Shown piece after piece: positions 16,500 through 25,614 of a DNA stretch of 64,000 nt (its first letter is position 1; each line of letters starts with the position of its first letter). The stretch lies in assembly GCF_019793435.1 (NCBI RefSeq), contig NZ_JAILYH010000005.1, positions 248,001-312,000 of the forward strand, given 5' to 3'. Position numbers and translations under genes: made by a program. Origin of the DNA: Rhizobium redzepovicii (GTDB lineage Bacteria; Pseudomonadota; Alphaproteobacteria; Rhizobiales; Rhizobiaceae). Below the pieces are notes generated by a model. The model was not told the origin of the DNA, did not search any database, and was given only the letters and a program-made list of their open reading frames with translations.

Positions 16500-17375
16500 T
16501 CATTTTTTCCGCCGCTGCGCCGGGTGCACGAGCCGGCGCATCTGCACCATGGCCATCGGCGTCGAGAGGCTGGACGCATCGCTCGCCAGCATCAACTCGT
16601 TGCTGCCGCGCTTGACGGCGCGTGCCAGCACCTCGAAGACGCTTGCTGTGGCAAGCTGAAGCGCCTTTTCGTCCTCGAGACCGGAAAGCAGGCGCGACAG
16701 GAAGACGGCAGCCAGCAGGTCGCCGAGACCGTTCGGCGGGTTTTCGACGACGCGGTGCTCGGCAAGAAGCGCGTGACGGCCGGAAAGATAGAGATTGCCG
16801 GTACCCCCTGCCATCATCGGCACGGCCGAGGTGACGAGCATGCGCGACGGCCCGAGCGCCAGCGCCGCCTCCATGATCGCGCTGTTGTCGTCAAGTGCTG
16901 CCCCGGACAGCCATGCAAGTTCGTAGCGGTTCGGCGTCGCCAGCGACGCGAGTGGGATCAGATGGTCGCGAATGGCCTCGGCGGTCGCCTCCGGCACGTA
17001 GAGACCGCCGAGATCACCCATGACGGGGTCGCAGACATAGAGAAGCTCGGGATTATCTTGCCTGAGCGCGGCGATCAGCCGAGCCACGGAGCGCGCCTGG
17101 GCGGCATTGCCGAAATAGCCCGAAAGCACCGCCTTGACTTCGCCGATCCAGGGCGCCCGGATCAGATCGTCGATCGCCGCGTCGAAATCCGCTTCCGCAA
17201 ATGTAAGCCGCGTCGAGCGGCCGTGGCCGGGATGCCAGGGCAACACGATGGTCGGCATCGCCCAGACCGGATGACCAAGCGTCTCCAGGGCAAAGACGGC
17301 CGCCCGGTTTCCGACCGAGCCGCGCACCACATGGCTGGAGATGACGATGACTGCGCCCGCTGCATTTTCCGACAT
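16500..17375 (-). CDS. pdxY: Pyridoxal kinase
   Basis: A 291-residue ribokinase-fold enzyme that phosphorylates pyridoxal in the PLP salvage pathway. ISSHVVRGSVGNRAAVFALETLG near residue 12 is the substrate-binding start of PdxY. YVCDPVMGDLGGLYVPE near residue 118 and TPNRYELAWLSG near residue 152 are family markers. NPPNGLGDLLAAVFLSRLL near residue 222 holds the anion hole; the usual GTGD base motif reads GLGD here, as in other pyridoxal kinases. The start is ATG 17375 (MSENAAGAVIVISS). It is divergent from the NAD-GDH gene. Confidence 0.92.
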   Translation of the reverse strand: MSENAAGAVIVISSHVVRGSVGNRAAVFALETLGHPVWAMPTIVLPWHPGHGRSTRLTFAEADFDAAIDDLIRAPWIGEVKAVLSGYFGNAAQARSVARLIAALRQDNPELLYVCDPVMGDLGGLYVPEATAEAIRDHLIPLASLATPNRYELAWLSGAALDDNSAIMEAALALGPSRMLVTSAVPMMAGGTGNLYLSGRHALLAEHRVVENPPNGLGDLLAAVFLSRLLSGLEDEKALQLATASVFEVLARAVKRGSNELMLASDASSLSTPMAMVQMRRLVHPAQRRKK

Positions 17376-17650
17376 GAGACAAGATCCGAATGATGACCGC
17401 GTTTGATGATCTTTTTGACGCCACGCTGTCAACCGTTCTTCACGTGAACATGGAAATGTGCCGCGGAACGAAAAACAAAAAGAGGATCCTTCCGTTCGTT
17501 TTGGCCATGAAATCGGAAAAATCTCTGACAATTTCCCATTTCCAGCGTCAAAAAAGCATCAATACGATCCCTCAAGGCCGCATTTTAGAGATTTTTTCGC
17601 GAAATCTTCTGCTAGCTTGCAGAAAACCAGTCCATTGCGGGAGGCGATTC

Positions 17651-20600
17651 ATGGCTGCCAGAAACAATCCGAAACGGGAAAAGCAGATCGAAAGCGCGCG
17701 CAAGATCGCCAAGGCGACGGGCGAAGCGCATCTCGATCCGGAAATTCTCTTCGGACGGGCCAGCAATGACGATCTCGAACTCTATACGCCTGAGATGCTG
17801 GCGCTCTCCGCCGTGCATTCGGCAAAGGAACTCGCCGCCTGGAACGGCAAGGCGCCCCGCGTCGGCATCGACACCATCGCCGATGTGACGCCCGGTGGCA
17901 TTGCCGTTTCGGTGCTTTCGGTCACTGATCGGAACATGCCTTTCCTGTTTGAATCGGTCATGGGTGAAGTGACGAGCACCTATCGCGATCTGTTCATGGC
18001 CGTGCACCCCATCCTGGTCATGGAGAAAGGTAAGGCGCCTGCGCTCTATTCCGCCGATCACCCGAGCGACCCGGCCAACCGCGTCAGCCATATCCAGCTC
18101 CATATTGCGCCGCTCAACTCCGACCAAGCCTCTGATCTCGTCAAACGCATCGAAACCGTGCTCGAGCAGGTCCGCCTGTCGGTGTCCGACTGGAAGCCGA
18201 TGCTCTCCAAGATCGATGGGGTGATCGCCGAGCTTTCAGCCAATGGCGCCAGCCGGAAGAAGGCTGATCGCGATGAAGCCGTCGCCTTCCTGACATGGCT
18301 TCGCGACGAGAATTTCACGTTCCTCGGGATGCGCGAATATGTCTATTCCGGCAAGGGTTCCGACGCCAGGGTCGAACGCGACAAGGGTACCGGCCTCGGC
18401 ATTCTCTCCAATCCCGATGTGCTCGTGCTGCGCACCGGCAAGGATGCCGTGACGACGACGCCTGAGATCCTTGCTTTCCTCGACGGTCCCGACTTCCTGA
18501 TCGTCACGAAGGCGAATGTGAAATCCATCGTCCATCGCCGGGCCTATATGGATTATGTCGGCGTCAAACGCTTCGACGCCGACGGCAACGTCACCGGCGA
18601 GCTGCGCATCGTCGGGCTTTTCACCTCGACGGCCTATACGTCGCTCGCCTCGGAAATCCCGCTGCTGCGTTCCAAGATCGAGAAGGTGAAGGAACATTTC
18701 GGCTTCGACCCGATGAGCCATTCCGGCCGCATGCTCGACAACACGCTGGAATCCTATCCGCGCGACGACCTTTTCCAGATCGACACCACGCTGCTTGCCA
18801 GTTTTGCCGAACAGATCAACGACCTCGCCGACCGGCCGCGCGTGCGCGTCCTGCCGCGCATCGACCATTTCGACCGCTTCGTCTCGGTGATCGTCTACGT
18901 GCCGCGCGAGGAATATGACTCGATCGTCCGCGAAAGGATCGGCACCTATCTGAAGACCGTCTATGACGGTCGTGTCTCCGCCTATTACCCGGCTTTCCCG
19001 GAAGGCGGCGTGGCGCGCGTGCATTTCATCATCGGCCGCTCCGGCGGCAAAACACCGCGCATTCCGCAGTCAAAGCTCGAGCAGGTGATCCGCGAGATCA
19101 CCGCCCGCTGGGATGACCGTTTCGAGGCGCTGGCCGGACCCAAGGCACCGAAGATATCAGTCGACCAGGCCTTTCAGGATTCCTTCACGCCTGAAGAAAC
19201 CGTGGCCGATCTCGCCGATATCGTTGCCTGCGCCGCCGGCGAGCCACTTCGCATCGAATTCTACCATCGTCAGGAAGAGCAGAGCCGCACCCTCTCGCTG
19301 AAGATTTTCCACGCCGGCGGCCAGCTGGCGCTGTCGCGCCGCGTGCCGCTGCTTGAGAATCTCGGCTTCAATGTCGTCAGCGAACGCACCTTCGACATCG
19401 ATGTACCGGCGACAGACGGAGAAACGAAACTCGTCGTGCTGCACGATATGGAACTCGAGGCCCGCAACGGCGGCGACATCGATCTGCAGCGTTACGGCTC
19501 CGCCCTCGAGGAAGCTTTTGTCGCCGCCTTCGCCGGCACGATCGACAATGACAGCTTCAACCGGCTGATCCTCTCGGCCGGGCTCTCGGCGCGCGAGACG
19601 AACGTGCTGCGCGCCTATGCGCGTTATCTCCGCCAGGCGGGCATCGCCTATTCGCAGGATTATATCGCCACCACGCTCGACAAATATCCCGGTGTCGCCG
19701 CCGCCATCTTCCGGCTCTTCCACGACACGCTCGATACCCGGCTTTCCGAAAAGGCCCGTGTCAAGAAGCTTGCCGACCTGCATCAGGCGATCGAAGTCGA
19801 GCTTGCCGACGTGCCGAGCCTTGACGACGACCGTATCCTGCGCCGCTACGTCAATATCGTCGATGCGACGCTTCGCACCAATTATTTCCAAAAGAATGCC
19901 GATGGATCGCCGAAGCCGATGCTGGCCTTCAAGCTTGATCCGCACTTGGTCGACGGGCTGCCGCAGCCCAAACCCTTCCGCGAGATGTTCGTCTACGGCG
20001 TCGAAGTCGAAGGCGTGCACCTGCGCTTCGGCAAGGTGGCACGCGGTGGCCTGCGCTGGTCGGACCGCGCCGAGGATTACCGCACCGAAGTGCTCGGTCT
20101 CGTCAAGGCCCAGCAGGTGAAGAACGCGGTCATTGTGCCGGTCGGCGCCAAGGGCGGTTTCTATCCGAAGAAGCTCCCCGTCGGCGGCAGCCGCGACGAG
20201 ATCTTCAACGCCGGCCGCGAGGCTTACAAGACCTATATCCGCACGCTGCTGTCGATCACCGACAATATATCGGGCGCCGAGATCGTGCCGCCGAAGGATA
20301 CGGTCAGGCTCGACGGCGACGACCCCTATTTCGTGGTCGCCGCCGACAAGGGCACCGCGACCTTCTCAGACACCGCCAATGCGCTGGCGCAGGAAGCCGG
20401 CTTCTGGCTGGACGATGCCTTCGCCTCCGGCGGCTCGGCCGGTTACGACCACAAGAAGATGGGCATCACCGCCCGCGGCGCCTGGGAAACCGTCAAACGC
20501 CATTTCCGTGAAATGGACATCGACATCCAGACGACGCCCTTCACGGTCGCCGGCGTCGGCGACATGTCGGGCGACGTTTTCGGCAACGGCATGCTGCTCT

Positions 20601-22426
20601 CTCCGAAGATCCGGCTGATAGCCGCCTTCGACCACCGCGATATCGTCATCGATCCTGATCCCGATATGGAAAAGACACTCGCCGAACGCCAGCGGCTCTT
20701 CGACCTGCCGCGGTCAAGCTGGCAGGATTTCAACAAAAGCGTGCTCTCCAAGGGTGCGATGATCATCTCCCGCGCGACGAAATCGGTCACGCTGACACCG
20801 GAAGCGGTGGCCGCCATCGGCATCGACAAGGCCGTGGCCACGCCCTTCGAAATCATCACGGCGATCCTGAAGAGCCCGGTAGACCTGCTCTGGTTCGGCG
20901 GCATCGGCACCTATGTGAAAGCCCCGTCCGAAACCGATGCCGAAGTCGGCGACCGCGCCAACGACCCGATCCGCGTCACCGCGGTTGAGGTGCGCGCCAA
21001 GGTGATCGGCGAGGGCGCAAACCTCGGTGTCACCCAGAAGGGCCGCATCGCCTACGGTCTCAAGGGCGGACGCTGCAACTCCGACGCCATCGACAATTCG
21101 GCCGGCGTCAACACCTCGGACGTTGAGGTCAACATTAAGATCGCACTGGCGGCCGCCATGCATGACGGGCGCCTGACTCGGGCAAAACGCGACCAGCTTC
21201 TGTCTTCGATGACCAGCGAAGTGGCGAGCCTGGTGCTGCGCAACAACTACCTGCAGTCGCTGGCAATTTCATTGACGGAACGCAAGGGCACGGCAAACGG
21301 CCTGGAGCTTGGCCGTTTCATGAGCGTGCTCGAGGCGGCCGGCCAGTTGAACCGGAAGGTCGAGACGCTGCCGGACGAACAGACGCTGGCCGAACGCTAT
21401 ACCGCCGGCAAGCCGCTGACGCGACCGGAAATCGGCGTGCTGGTATCCTATGCCAAGATCGTGCTCTTCGATGCGCTGGCCGCCAGCGATCTGCCGGATG
21501 ACCCCTATTTTACCGCGACGCTTTTGAATTATTTCCCCGTCAAGATGCAGAAGTCGAACGCCGGCGATATCGCCGGTCATCGCCTGAAGCGCGAAATTGT
21601 CGCGACGGTGCTTGCCAACGAAGCGATCAACCGCGGCGGGCCGAGCTTCACCGTTGCCATGATGGATGCGACGGCCGCTTCGGCACCGGAAGTGGTGCGC
21701 GCGGCAATCGTTGCGCGCGATGGTTTCGACCTGACCCGGCTCTGGGCCGAAACGGATGCGCTCGACGGCCGGATATCCGGCGAAATGCAGAACCGTATCT
21801 ACGAGGAAATCAGCCATAGCTTTACCGTATTGACGCGCCTGCTGTTGAAGACCGCGATGACCAAGTCGGATATGGCCGAAGTGATTAGCCGGCTGCAGGC
21901 CGCTCTGAAGAAACTGAAGCCCGCCTTTGCCGAACAATCGGCCGGCGATGCCGCGGCGCGCCAAGCCGAATATACCCAGGCGGGCGTGCCCGAAAAGCTC
22001 GCAGCCGAGATCGCCAACCTCCAGACCTTCGCGCTCGTGCCTGAGATCATGCAGATCGCCGAGCGCACCGGCGAGCCCCTGGTGCGCGCCGCTGAAAACT
22101 ACTTCGCAGTATCCCAGACCTTCCGGATTGCCCGGCTGCTGGCGGCGGGTGGGCGGATCCTCACCTCCGACCATTACGAGAACCTGGCGCTTGCCCGCAG
22201 CATCGACCAGATCGCCAGCGCAAGACGCGACATCGTCATCTCGGCGCTGTCCGATCACGGCAAGGAAAAGCTCCCGGTTCAGGCCTGGCATGCCCAGGAT
22301 CGCATCCGCATCAACCGGATCGTCGAAGAGCTATCGAGCCTCAGCGACGGCGGCGATCCCAATCTTGCGCGTATTACCGTTGCTGCAGGTATCCTGACCG
22401 ATCTTGCGCGCGACCGGGCGAGGTGA
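17651..22426 (+). CDS. NAD-specific glutamate dehydrogenase, large (about 180 kDa) class
   Basis: This enzyme deaminates glutamate to 2-oxoglutarate with NAD and usually serves amino-acid catabolism. The 1591-residue length is that of the GDH-180 class. ATG 17651 follows GGGAGG, which excludes the longer frame opening upstream. The N-terminal third has ACT-like regulatory segments. The catalytic core starts near residue 780: ARGGLRWSDRAEDYRTEVLGL, then AVIVPVGAKGGFYPKK with the catalytic lysine. VGDMSGDVFGNGMLLS, LLWFGGIGTYVKAP and VIGEGANLGVTQKGRIAY follow in the dehydrogenase part. A helical C-terminal domain of about 350 residues completes it. In this class, homologues are allosterically controlled. 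The 275-bp divergent gap upstream, shared with pdxY, holds only a degenerate CACGTG site. Confidence 0.96.
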   Translation: MAARNNPKREKQIESARKIAKATGEAHLDPEILFGRASNDDLELYTPEMLALSAVHSAKELAAWNGKAPRVGIDTIADVTPGGIAVSVLSVTDRNMPFLFESVMGEVTSTYRDLFMAVHPILVMEKGKAPALYSADHPSDPANRVSHIQLHIAPLNSDQASDLVKRIETVLEQVRLSVSDWKPMLSKIDGVIAELSANGASRKKADRDEAVAFLTWLRDENFTFLGMREYVYSGKGSDARVERDKGTGLGILSNPDVLVLRTGKDAVTTTPEILAFLDGPDFLIVTKANVKSIVHRRAYMDYVGVKRFDADGNVTGELRIVGLFTSTAYTSLASEIPLLRSKIEKVKEHFGFDPMSHSGRMLDNTLESYPRDDLFQIDTTLLASFAEQINDLADRPRVRVLPRIDHFDRFVSVIVYVPREEYDSIVRERIGTYLKTVYDGRVSAYYPAFPEGGVARVHFIIGRSGGKTPRIPQSKLEQVIREITARWDDRFEALAGPKAPKISVDQAFQDSFTPEETVADLADIVACAAGEPLRIEFYHRQEEQSRTLSLKIFHAGGQLALSRRVPLLENLGFNVVSERTFDIDVPATDGETKLVVLHDMELEARNGGDIDLQRYGSALEEAFVAAFAGTIDNDSFNRLILSAGLSARETNVLRAYARYLRQAGIAYSQDYIATTLDKYPGVAAAIFRLFHDTLDTRLSEKARVKKLADLHQAIEVELADVPSLDDDRILRRYVNIVDATLRTNYFQKNADGSPKPMLAFKLDPHLVDGLPQPKPFREMFVYGVEVEGVHLRFGKVARGGLRWSDRAEDYRTEVLGLVKAQQVKNAVIVPVGAKGGFYPKKLPVGGSRDEIFNAGREAYKTYIRTLLSITDNISGAEIVPPKDTVRLDGDDPYFVVAADKGTATFSDTANALAQEAGFWLDDAFASGGSAGYDHKKMGITARGAWETVKRHFREMDIDIQTTPFTVAGVGDMSGDVFGNGMLLSPKIRLIAAFDHRDIVIDPDPDMEKTLAERQRLFDLPRSSWQDFNKSVLSKGAMIISRATKSVTLTPEAVAAIGIDKAVATPFEIITAILKSPVDLLWFGGIGTYVKAPSETDAEVGDRANDPIRVTAVEVRAKVIGEGANLGVTQKGRIAYGLKGGRCNSDAIDNSAGVNTSDVEVNIKIALAAAMHDGRLTRAKRDQLLSSMTSEVASLVLRNNYLQSLAISLTERKGTANGLELGRFMSVLEAAGQLNRKVETLPDEQTLAERYTAGKPLTRPEIGVLVSYAKIVLFDALAASDLPDDPYFTATLLNYFPVKMQKSNAGDIAGHRLKREIVATVLANEAINRGGPSFTVAMMDATAASAPEVVRAAIVARDGFDLTRLWAETDALDGRISGEMQNRIYEEISHSFTVLTRLLLKTAMTKSDMAEVISRLQAALKKLKPAFAEQSAGDAAARQAEYTQAGVPEKLAAEIANLQTFALVPEIMQIAERTGEPLVRAAENYFAVSQTFRIARLLAAGGRILTSDHYENLALARSIDQIASARRDIVISALSDHGKEKLPVQAWHAQDRIRINRIVEELSSLSDGGDPNLARITVAAGILTDLARDRAR

Positions 22427-22449
22427 GACAGTCCGCGGAAAAGGAGCGG

Positions 22450-23838
22450 ATGTTGAATCGCATCGACTGGACAGGAACGCAGCCGCCGAAAGCCACGGAG
22501 AAGGGCATCTGGGGGTGGATGTTCTTCGATTGGGCAGCCCAGCCCTTCTTTACCGTGGTCACCACCTTCATCTTCGGTCCCTATTTCGTCTCCCGTCTGA
22601 CCGATGACCCGGTTTCCGCGCAGACGACGTGGAGCAACATGGCGACGATCTCCTCGGTGATCATCGCCCTGCTCTCGCCCATCCTCGGCTCGATCGCCGA
22701 CCAGTCCGGCGCACGCAAGCCCTGGATCGGCTTTTTCGCGGTCATCAAGATCGCGAGCCTTTTCTGCCTGTGGTTCGCAGCCCCCGGCTCGCCTGTTCTT
22801 TATCCGGTCATTTTCATGATCCTCGCCTCGATTTCGGCTGAGTTTTCGATCGTCTTTAACGATTCGATGATGCCGCGCCTGGTCGCCAAACACGAGGTCG
22901 GCAAGCTGTCCAACACAGCCTGGGGGCTCGGTTATCTTGGCGGCATCATCGTGCTCATTGCCGTCGTGACGCTTCTGGCGGCGAGCCCGGAGAGCGGCAA
23001 GACCATCCTCGGCCTCGAGCCGCTCTTCGGTCTCGATCCTCGGACCGGAGAGGATGCACGCATCACCGGGCCGATTTCGGCCGTCTGGTATCTGATCTTC
23101 ATCCTGCCGATGTTCTTCTTCACGCCGGATGTCGGCAGAGGTCTTCCGTTCGGCCCCGCCGTCCGCGCCGGCCTGCGGGAAGTGAAAAACACGCTTGGCG
23201 AACTCAAGGAACGCCGCGGCATACTGAGATTTCTCATCGCCCGGATGATCTATCAGGACGGGGTCAACGGCCTGCTGATCCTCGGCGGTATCTTCGCCGC
23301 CGGCATGTTCGGCTGGGCAACGATCGAGATCGGCATCTACGGCATCATCCTCAATGTCGTCGCGATCTTCGGTTGCCTGATCGCCGGCCGCATCGACAAG
23401 GGTGTCGGTTCGAAGGTGACGGTCGTCATCAGCCTGACCATGCTGCTTCTCGCCACGATCGGCATCATTTCGACAGGACCGGGTTACACCCTGTTTGGCC
23501 TGCTGCCGCTGCCGACGGCGGATTCCGGCGGCCTCTTCGGCACTGCGGCGGAAAAAGCCTATATCCTCTACGGCCTGCTGATCGGGTTCGCCTTCGGGCC
23601 GGTGCAGGCCTCGTCGCGCTCCTATCTCGCCCGCAGCGTCAGCCCTGAAGAGGCCGGCCGCTACTTTGGCATCTACGCGCTTTCGGGGCGCGCCACGAGT
23701 TTCATGGCGACGCTGCTCTTCTCGCTGGTGACCTATATGAGCGGATCACCGCGGCTTGGAATGGCCACGCTGATCCTGTTTCTCGCCGGCGGACTGGTGC
23801 TCCTGATCCGCACGCCCTATCCGGCCGACCGCGCATAG
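22450..23838 (+). CDS. MFS transporter, UMF1 (Atg22-like) family
   Basis: A 462-residue inner-membrane protein starting at ATG 22450 behind AAGGAG, 23 bp after the NAD-GDH stop. The N-terminal WGWMFFDWAAQPFFTVVTTFIFGPYF motif (near residue 18) is diagnostic of the Atg22-like / UMF1 branch. About twelve hydrophobic segments follow, including SSVIIALLSPILGSIADQSGARKPWIG, the MFS loop 2-3 motif. Yeast Atg22 exports amino acids from the vacuole. By analogy and by position after GDH, amino-acid export is a possible role, but that is inference. Close spacing suggests co-transcription with GDH. Confidence 0.88.
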   Translation: MLNRIDWTGTQPPKATEKGIWGWMFFDWAAQPFFTVVTTFIFGPYFVSRLTDDPVSAQTTWSNMATISSVIIALLSPILGSIADQSGARKPWIGFFAVIKIASLFCLWFAAPGSPVLYPVIFMILASISAEFSIVFNDSMMPRLVAKHEVGKLSNTAWGLGYLGGIIVLIAVVTLLAASPESGKTILGLEPLFGLDPRTGEDARITGPISAVWYLIFILPMFFFTPDVGRGLPFGPAVRAGLREVKNTLGELKERRGILRFLIARMIYQDGVNGLLILGGIFAAGMFGWATIEIGIYGIILNVVAIFGCLIAGRIDKGVGSKVTVVISLTMLLLATIGIISTGPGYTLFGLLPLPTADSGGLFGTAAEKAYILYGLLIGFAFGPVQASSRSYLARSVSPEEAGRYFGIYALSGRATSFMATLLFSLVTYMSGSPRLGMATLILFLAGGLVLLIRTPYPADRA

Positions 23839-23846
23839 ACGCCCAA

Positions 23847-25463
23847 TTAGTGCCGGAAGTGGCGCATACCGGTGAAGACCATGGCGATGCCATGTTCATT
23901 GGCGGCATCGATGACCTCCTGGTCGCGCATCGAACCGCCCGGCTGGATCACCGCGGTCGCGCCTGCGGCGATCATCGACAGGAGACCGTCGGCAAACGGC
24001 AGGAAGGCTTCGGAGGCGACTGCCGAGCCATGCGTCATCGGCACTGCCAGGCCAAGCGCCTTCGCGGCTTCTTCCGCCTTCAGCGCGGCGATGCGGGCGG
24101 AATCGACGCGGCTCATCTGGCCGGCGCCGATGCCGGCCGTCTGGCCGTCCTTGGCATAGACCACGGCGTTCGATTTCACGTGCTTGCCGATCTTGAAGGC
24201 GAACTTCATATCGTCAAGCTCCTGCGCGGTGGGCGCGCGCTTGGTGACGACCTTGAGCTCCAGATCCTCGACCATGCCGTTATCGCGGCTCTGGACCAGC
24301 AGGCCGCCGGAAACGGTCTTCGCTGTCAGGCCCGCAGCACGCGGGTCTGGCAGGCCGCCGGCCGACAGCAGCCGCAGGTTCGGCTTGCGAGCGATGATCG
24401 CCTTCGCTTCCTCGGTCACATCAGGCGCGATAATCACTTCGGTGAAGAGCTTGACGATCTCTTCGGCCGTTTCGGCATCCAGCGTCCGATTGAGCGCGAT
24501 GATGCCGCCGAAGGCGGAAACGCTGTCGCAGGCAAGCGCCCGCCGATAGGCCTCGACCAGGCTCGACCCGGTGGCGACGCCGCAGGGATTGGCATGCTTG
24601 ATGATGGCGCAGGCCGGCGCCTTCTCGGGCAGGAACTCGGCGACCAGCTCGTAGGCGGCATCCGTATCGTTGATATTGTTGTAGGAGAGCTGCTTGCCCT
24701 GGAGGAGGGCAGCCGTGGAAACACCCGGGCGCTTCTCGCCGGTCACATAGAAGGCAGCCTTCTGGTGTGGGTTTTCGCCGTAACGCATCTCTTCCTTCAG
24801 TGCACCGCCGATAACGCGGTGGCGCGGCGTGTCGATCGACAGCGCTTCTGCGAACCAGTTGGAAATCACGGCGTCATAGGCCGCGGTGCGGGCATAGGCC
24901 TTGGCGGCCATACGCTGGCGGAAGGCATAGGCCGTCTTGCCGGCATCGGCGGAAAGCTGCTCCTTGAACTCGGCATAATCGTTGGGGTCGGTCAGAATGG
25001 TCACATAGGCATGGTTCTTGGCCGATGCGCGGATCATCGCCGGGCCGCCGATATCGATATTCTCGACGGTGGTGGGATAATCGCCGCCGGCCGCGCGCAC
25101 TTCCTCGAAGGGATAGAGGTTGATGACGGCGAGGTCGATGGCCTCGATGCCGTGGGTCTTCATCGCCTCCTGATGTTCGCTATCGTCCCGGATCGCCAGC
25201 AGGCCACCATGCACCGTCGGATGCAGCGTCTTGACCCTCCCGTCCATGATCTCGGGAAAGCCGGTGATCTCGGAGACATCGGTAACGGCAAGGCCGGCGG
25301 CGGCGATCGCCTTGTAGGTGCCGCCGGTCGACAGCAGCCGTACGCCTCGTTCCGACAGTGCCTGGGCGAGTTCGACGATCCCGGTCTTGTCGAAGACGGA
25401 GAGGAGGGCGGTCTTGATTTCGACCTTGTCGGGGGCGGGGATCTTCTTGGAAATGACGGCCAT
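23847..25463 (-). CDS. purH: Bifunctional AICAR formyltransferase / IMP cyclohydrolase
   Basis: PurH performs the last two steps of IMP synthesis. The 538-residue protein has the N-terminal IMP cyclohydrolase domain ([17 protein letters not shown] near 22, [11 protein letters not shown] near 44, [17 protein letters not shown] near 73). The C-terminal AICAR transformylase domain follows ([13 protein letters not shown] near 225, [11 protein letters not shown] near 285 with the catalytic Lys-His pair). SDAFLPF-type and [26 protein letters not shown] end the protein as usual. ATG 25463 has GGAGAAGG upstream. It is convergent with the UMF1 gene, 8 bp apart. A palindromic repeat lies just upstream. 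Confidence 0.98.
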   Translation of the reverse strand: MAVISKKIPAPDKVEIKTALLSVFDKTGIVELAQALSERGVRLLSTGGTYKAIAAAGLAVTDVSEITGFPEIMDGRVKTLHPTVHGGLLAIRDDSEHQEAMKTHGIEAIDLAVINLYPFEEVRAAGGDYPTTVENIDIGGPAMIRASAKNHAYVTILTDPNDYAEFKEQLSADAGKTAYAFRQRMAAKAYARTAAYDAVISNWFAEALSIDTPRHRVIGGALKEEMRYGENPHQKAAFYVTGEKRPGVSTAALLQGKQLSYNNINDTDAAYELVAEFLPEKAPACAIIKHANPCGVATGSSLVEAYRRALACDSVSAFGGIIALNRTLDAETAEEIVKLFTEVIIAPDVTEEAKAIIARKPNLRLLSAGGLPDPRAAGLTAKTVSGGLLVQSRDNGMVEDLELKVVTKRAPTAQELDDMKFAFKIGKHVKSNAVVYAKDGQTAGIGAGQMSRVDSARIAALKAEEAAKALGLAVPMTHGSAVASEAFLPFADGLLSMIAAGATAVIQPGGSMRDQEVIDAANEHGIAMVFTGMRHFRH

Positions 25464-25507
25464 GAAACCTTCTCCGTTCGGGCTTCGGGAGACATCCGCT
25501 TGGTTTA

Positions 25508-25556
25508 GAGCAGGATTCGGATTTCAGGCCGGCTCGGGCCTAAGATCATCCTGCTC
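25508..25556. repeat. Nested palindromic intergenic element
   Basis: An outer 9-bp inverted repeat (GAGCAGGAT 25508-25516 / ATCCTGCTC 25548-25556) encloses an inner one (AGGCC 25526-25530 / GGCCT 25537-25541). It sits between the heparinase-like gene and purH. The GAGCAGGAT edge resembles a common rhizobial intergenic palindrome as I remember it. There is no T-run, so it is not a typical terminator. Confidence 0.6.
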
Positions 25557-25614
25557 CAGGACGCTCGCATTCTGAGGCCGCGTTAGCACAGCTTCGCCGC
25601 CGCGCAAACAGGTG

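Noticed and set aside
17435..17451. CACGTG-centred sequence TTCTTCACGTGAACAT upstream of NAD-GDH as another parS
   Set aside because: It has only the 6-bp centre and a few flanking matches; five of the ten outer positions disagree with the consensus.
23850..25508. 552-residue open frame opposite purH
   Set aside because: Shadow of a fully recognised purH; it shows no domain or start signal.
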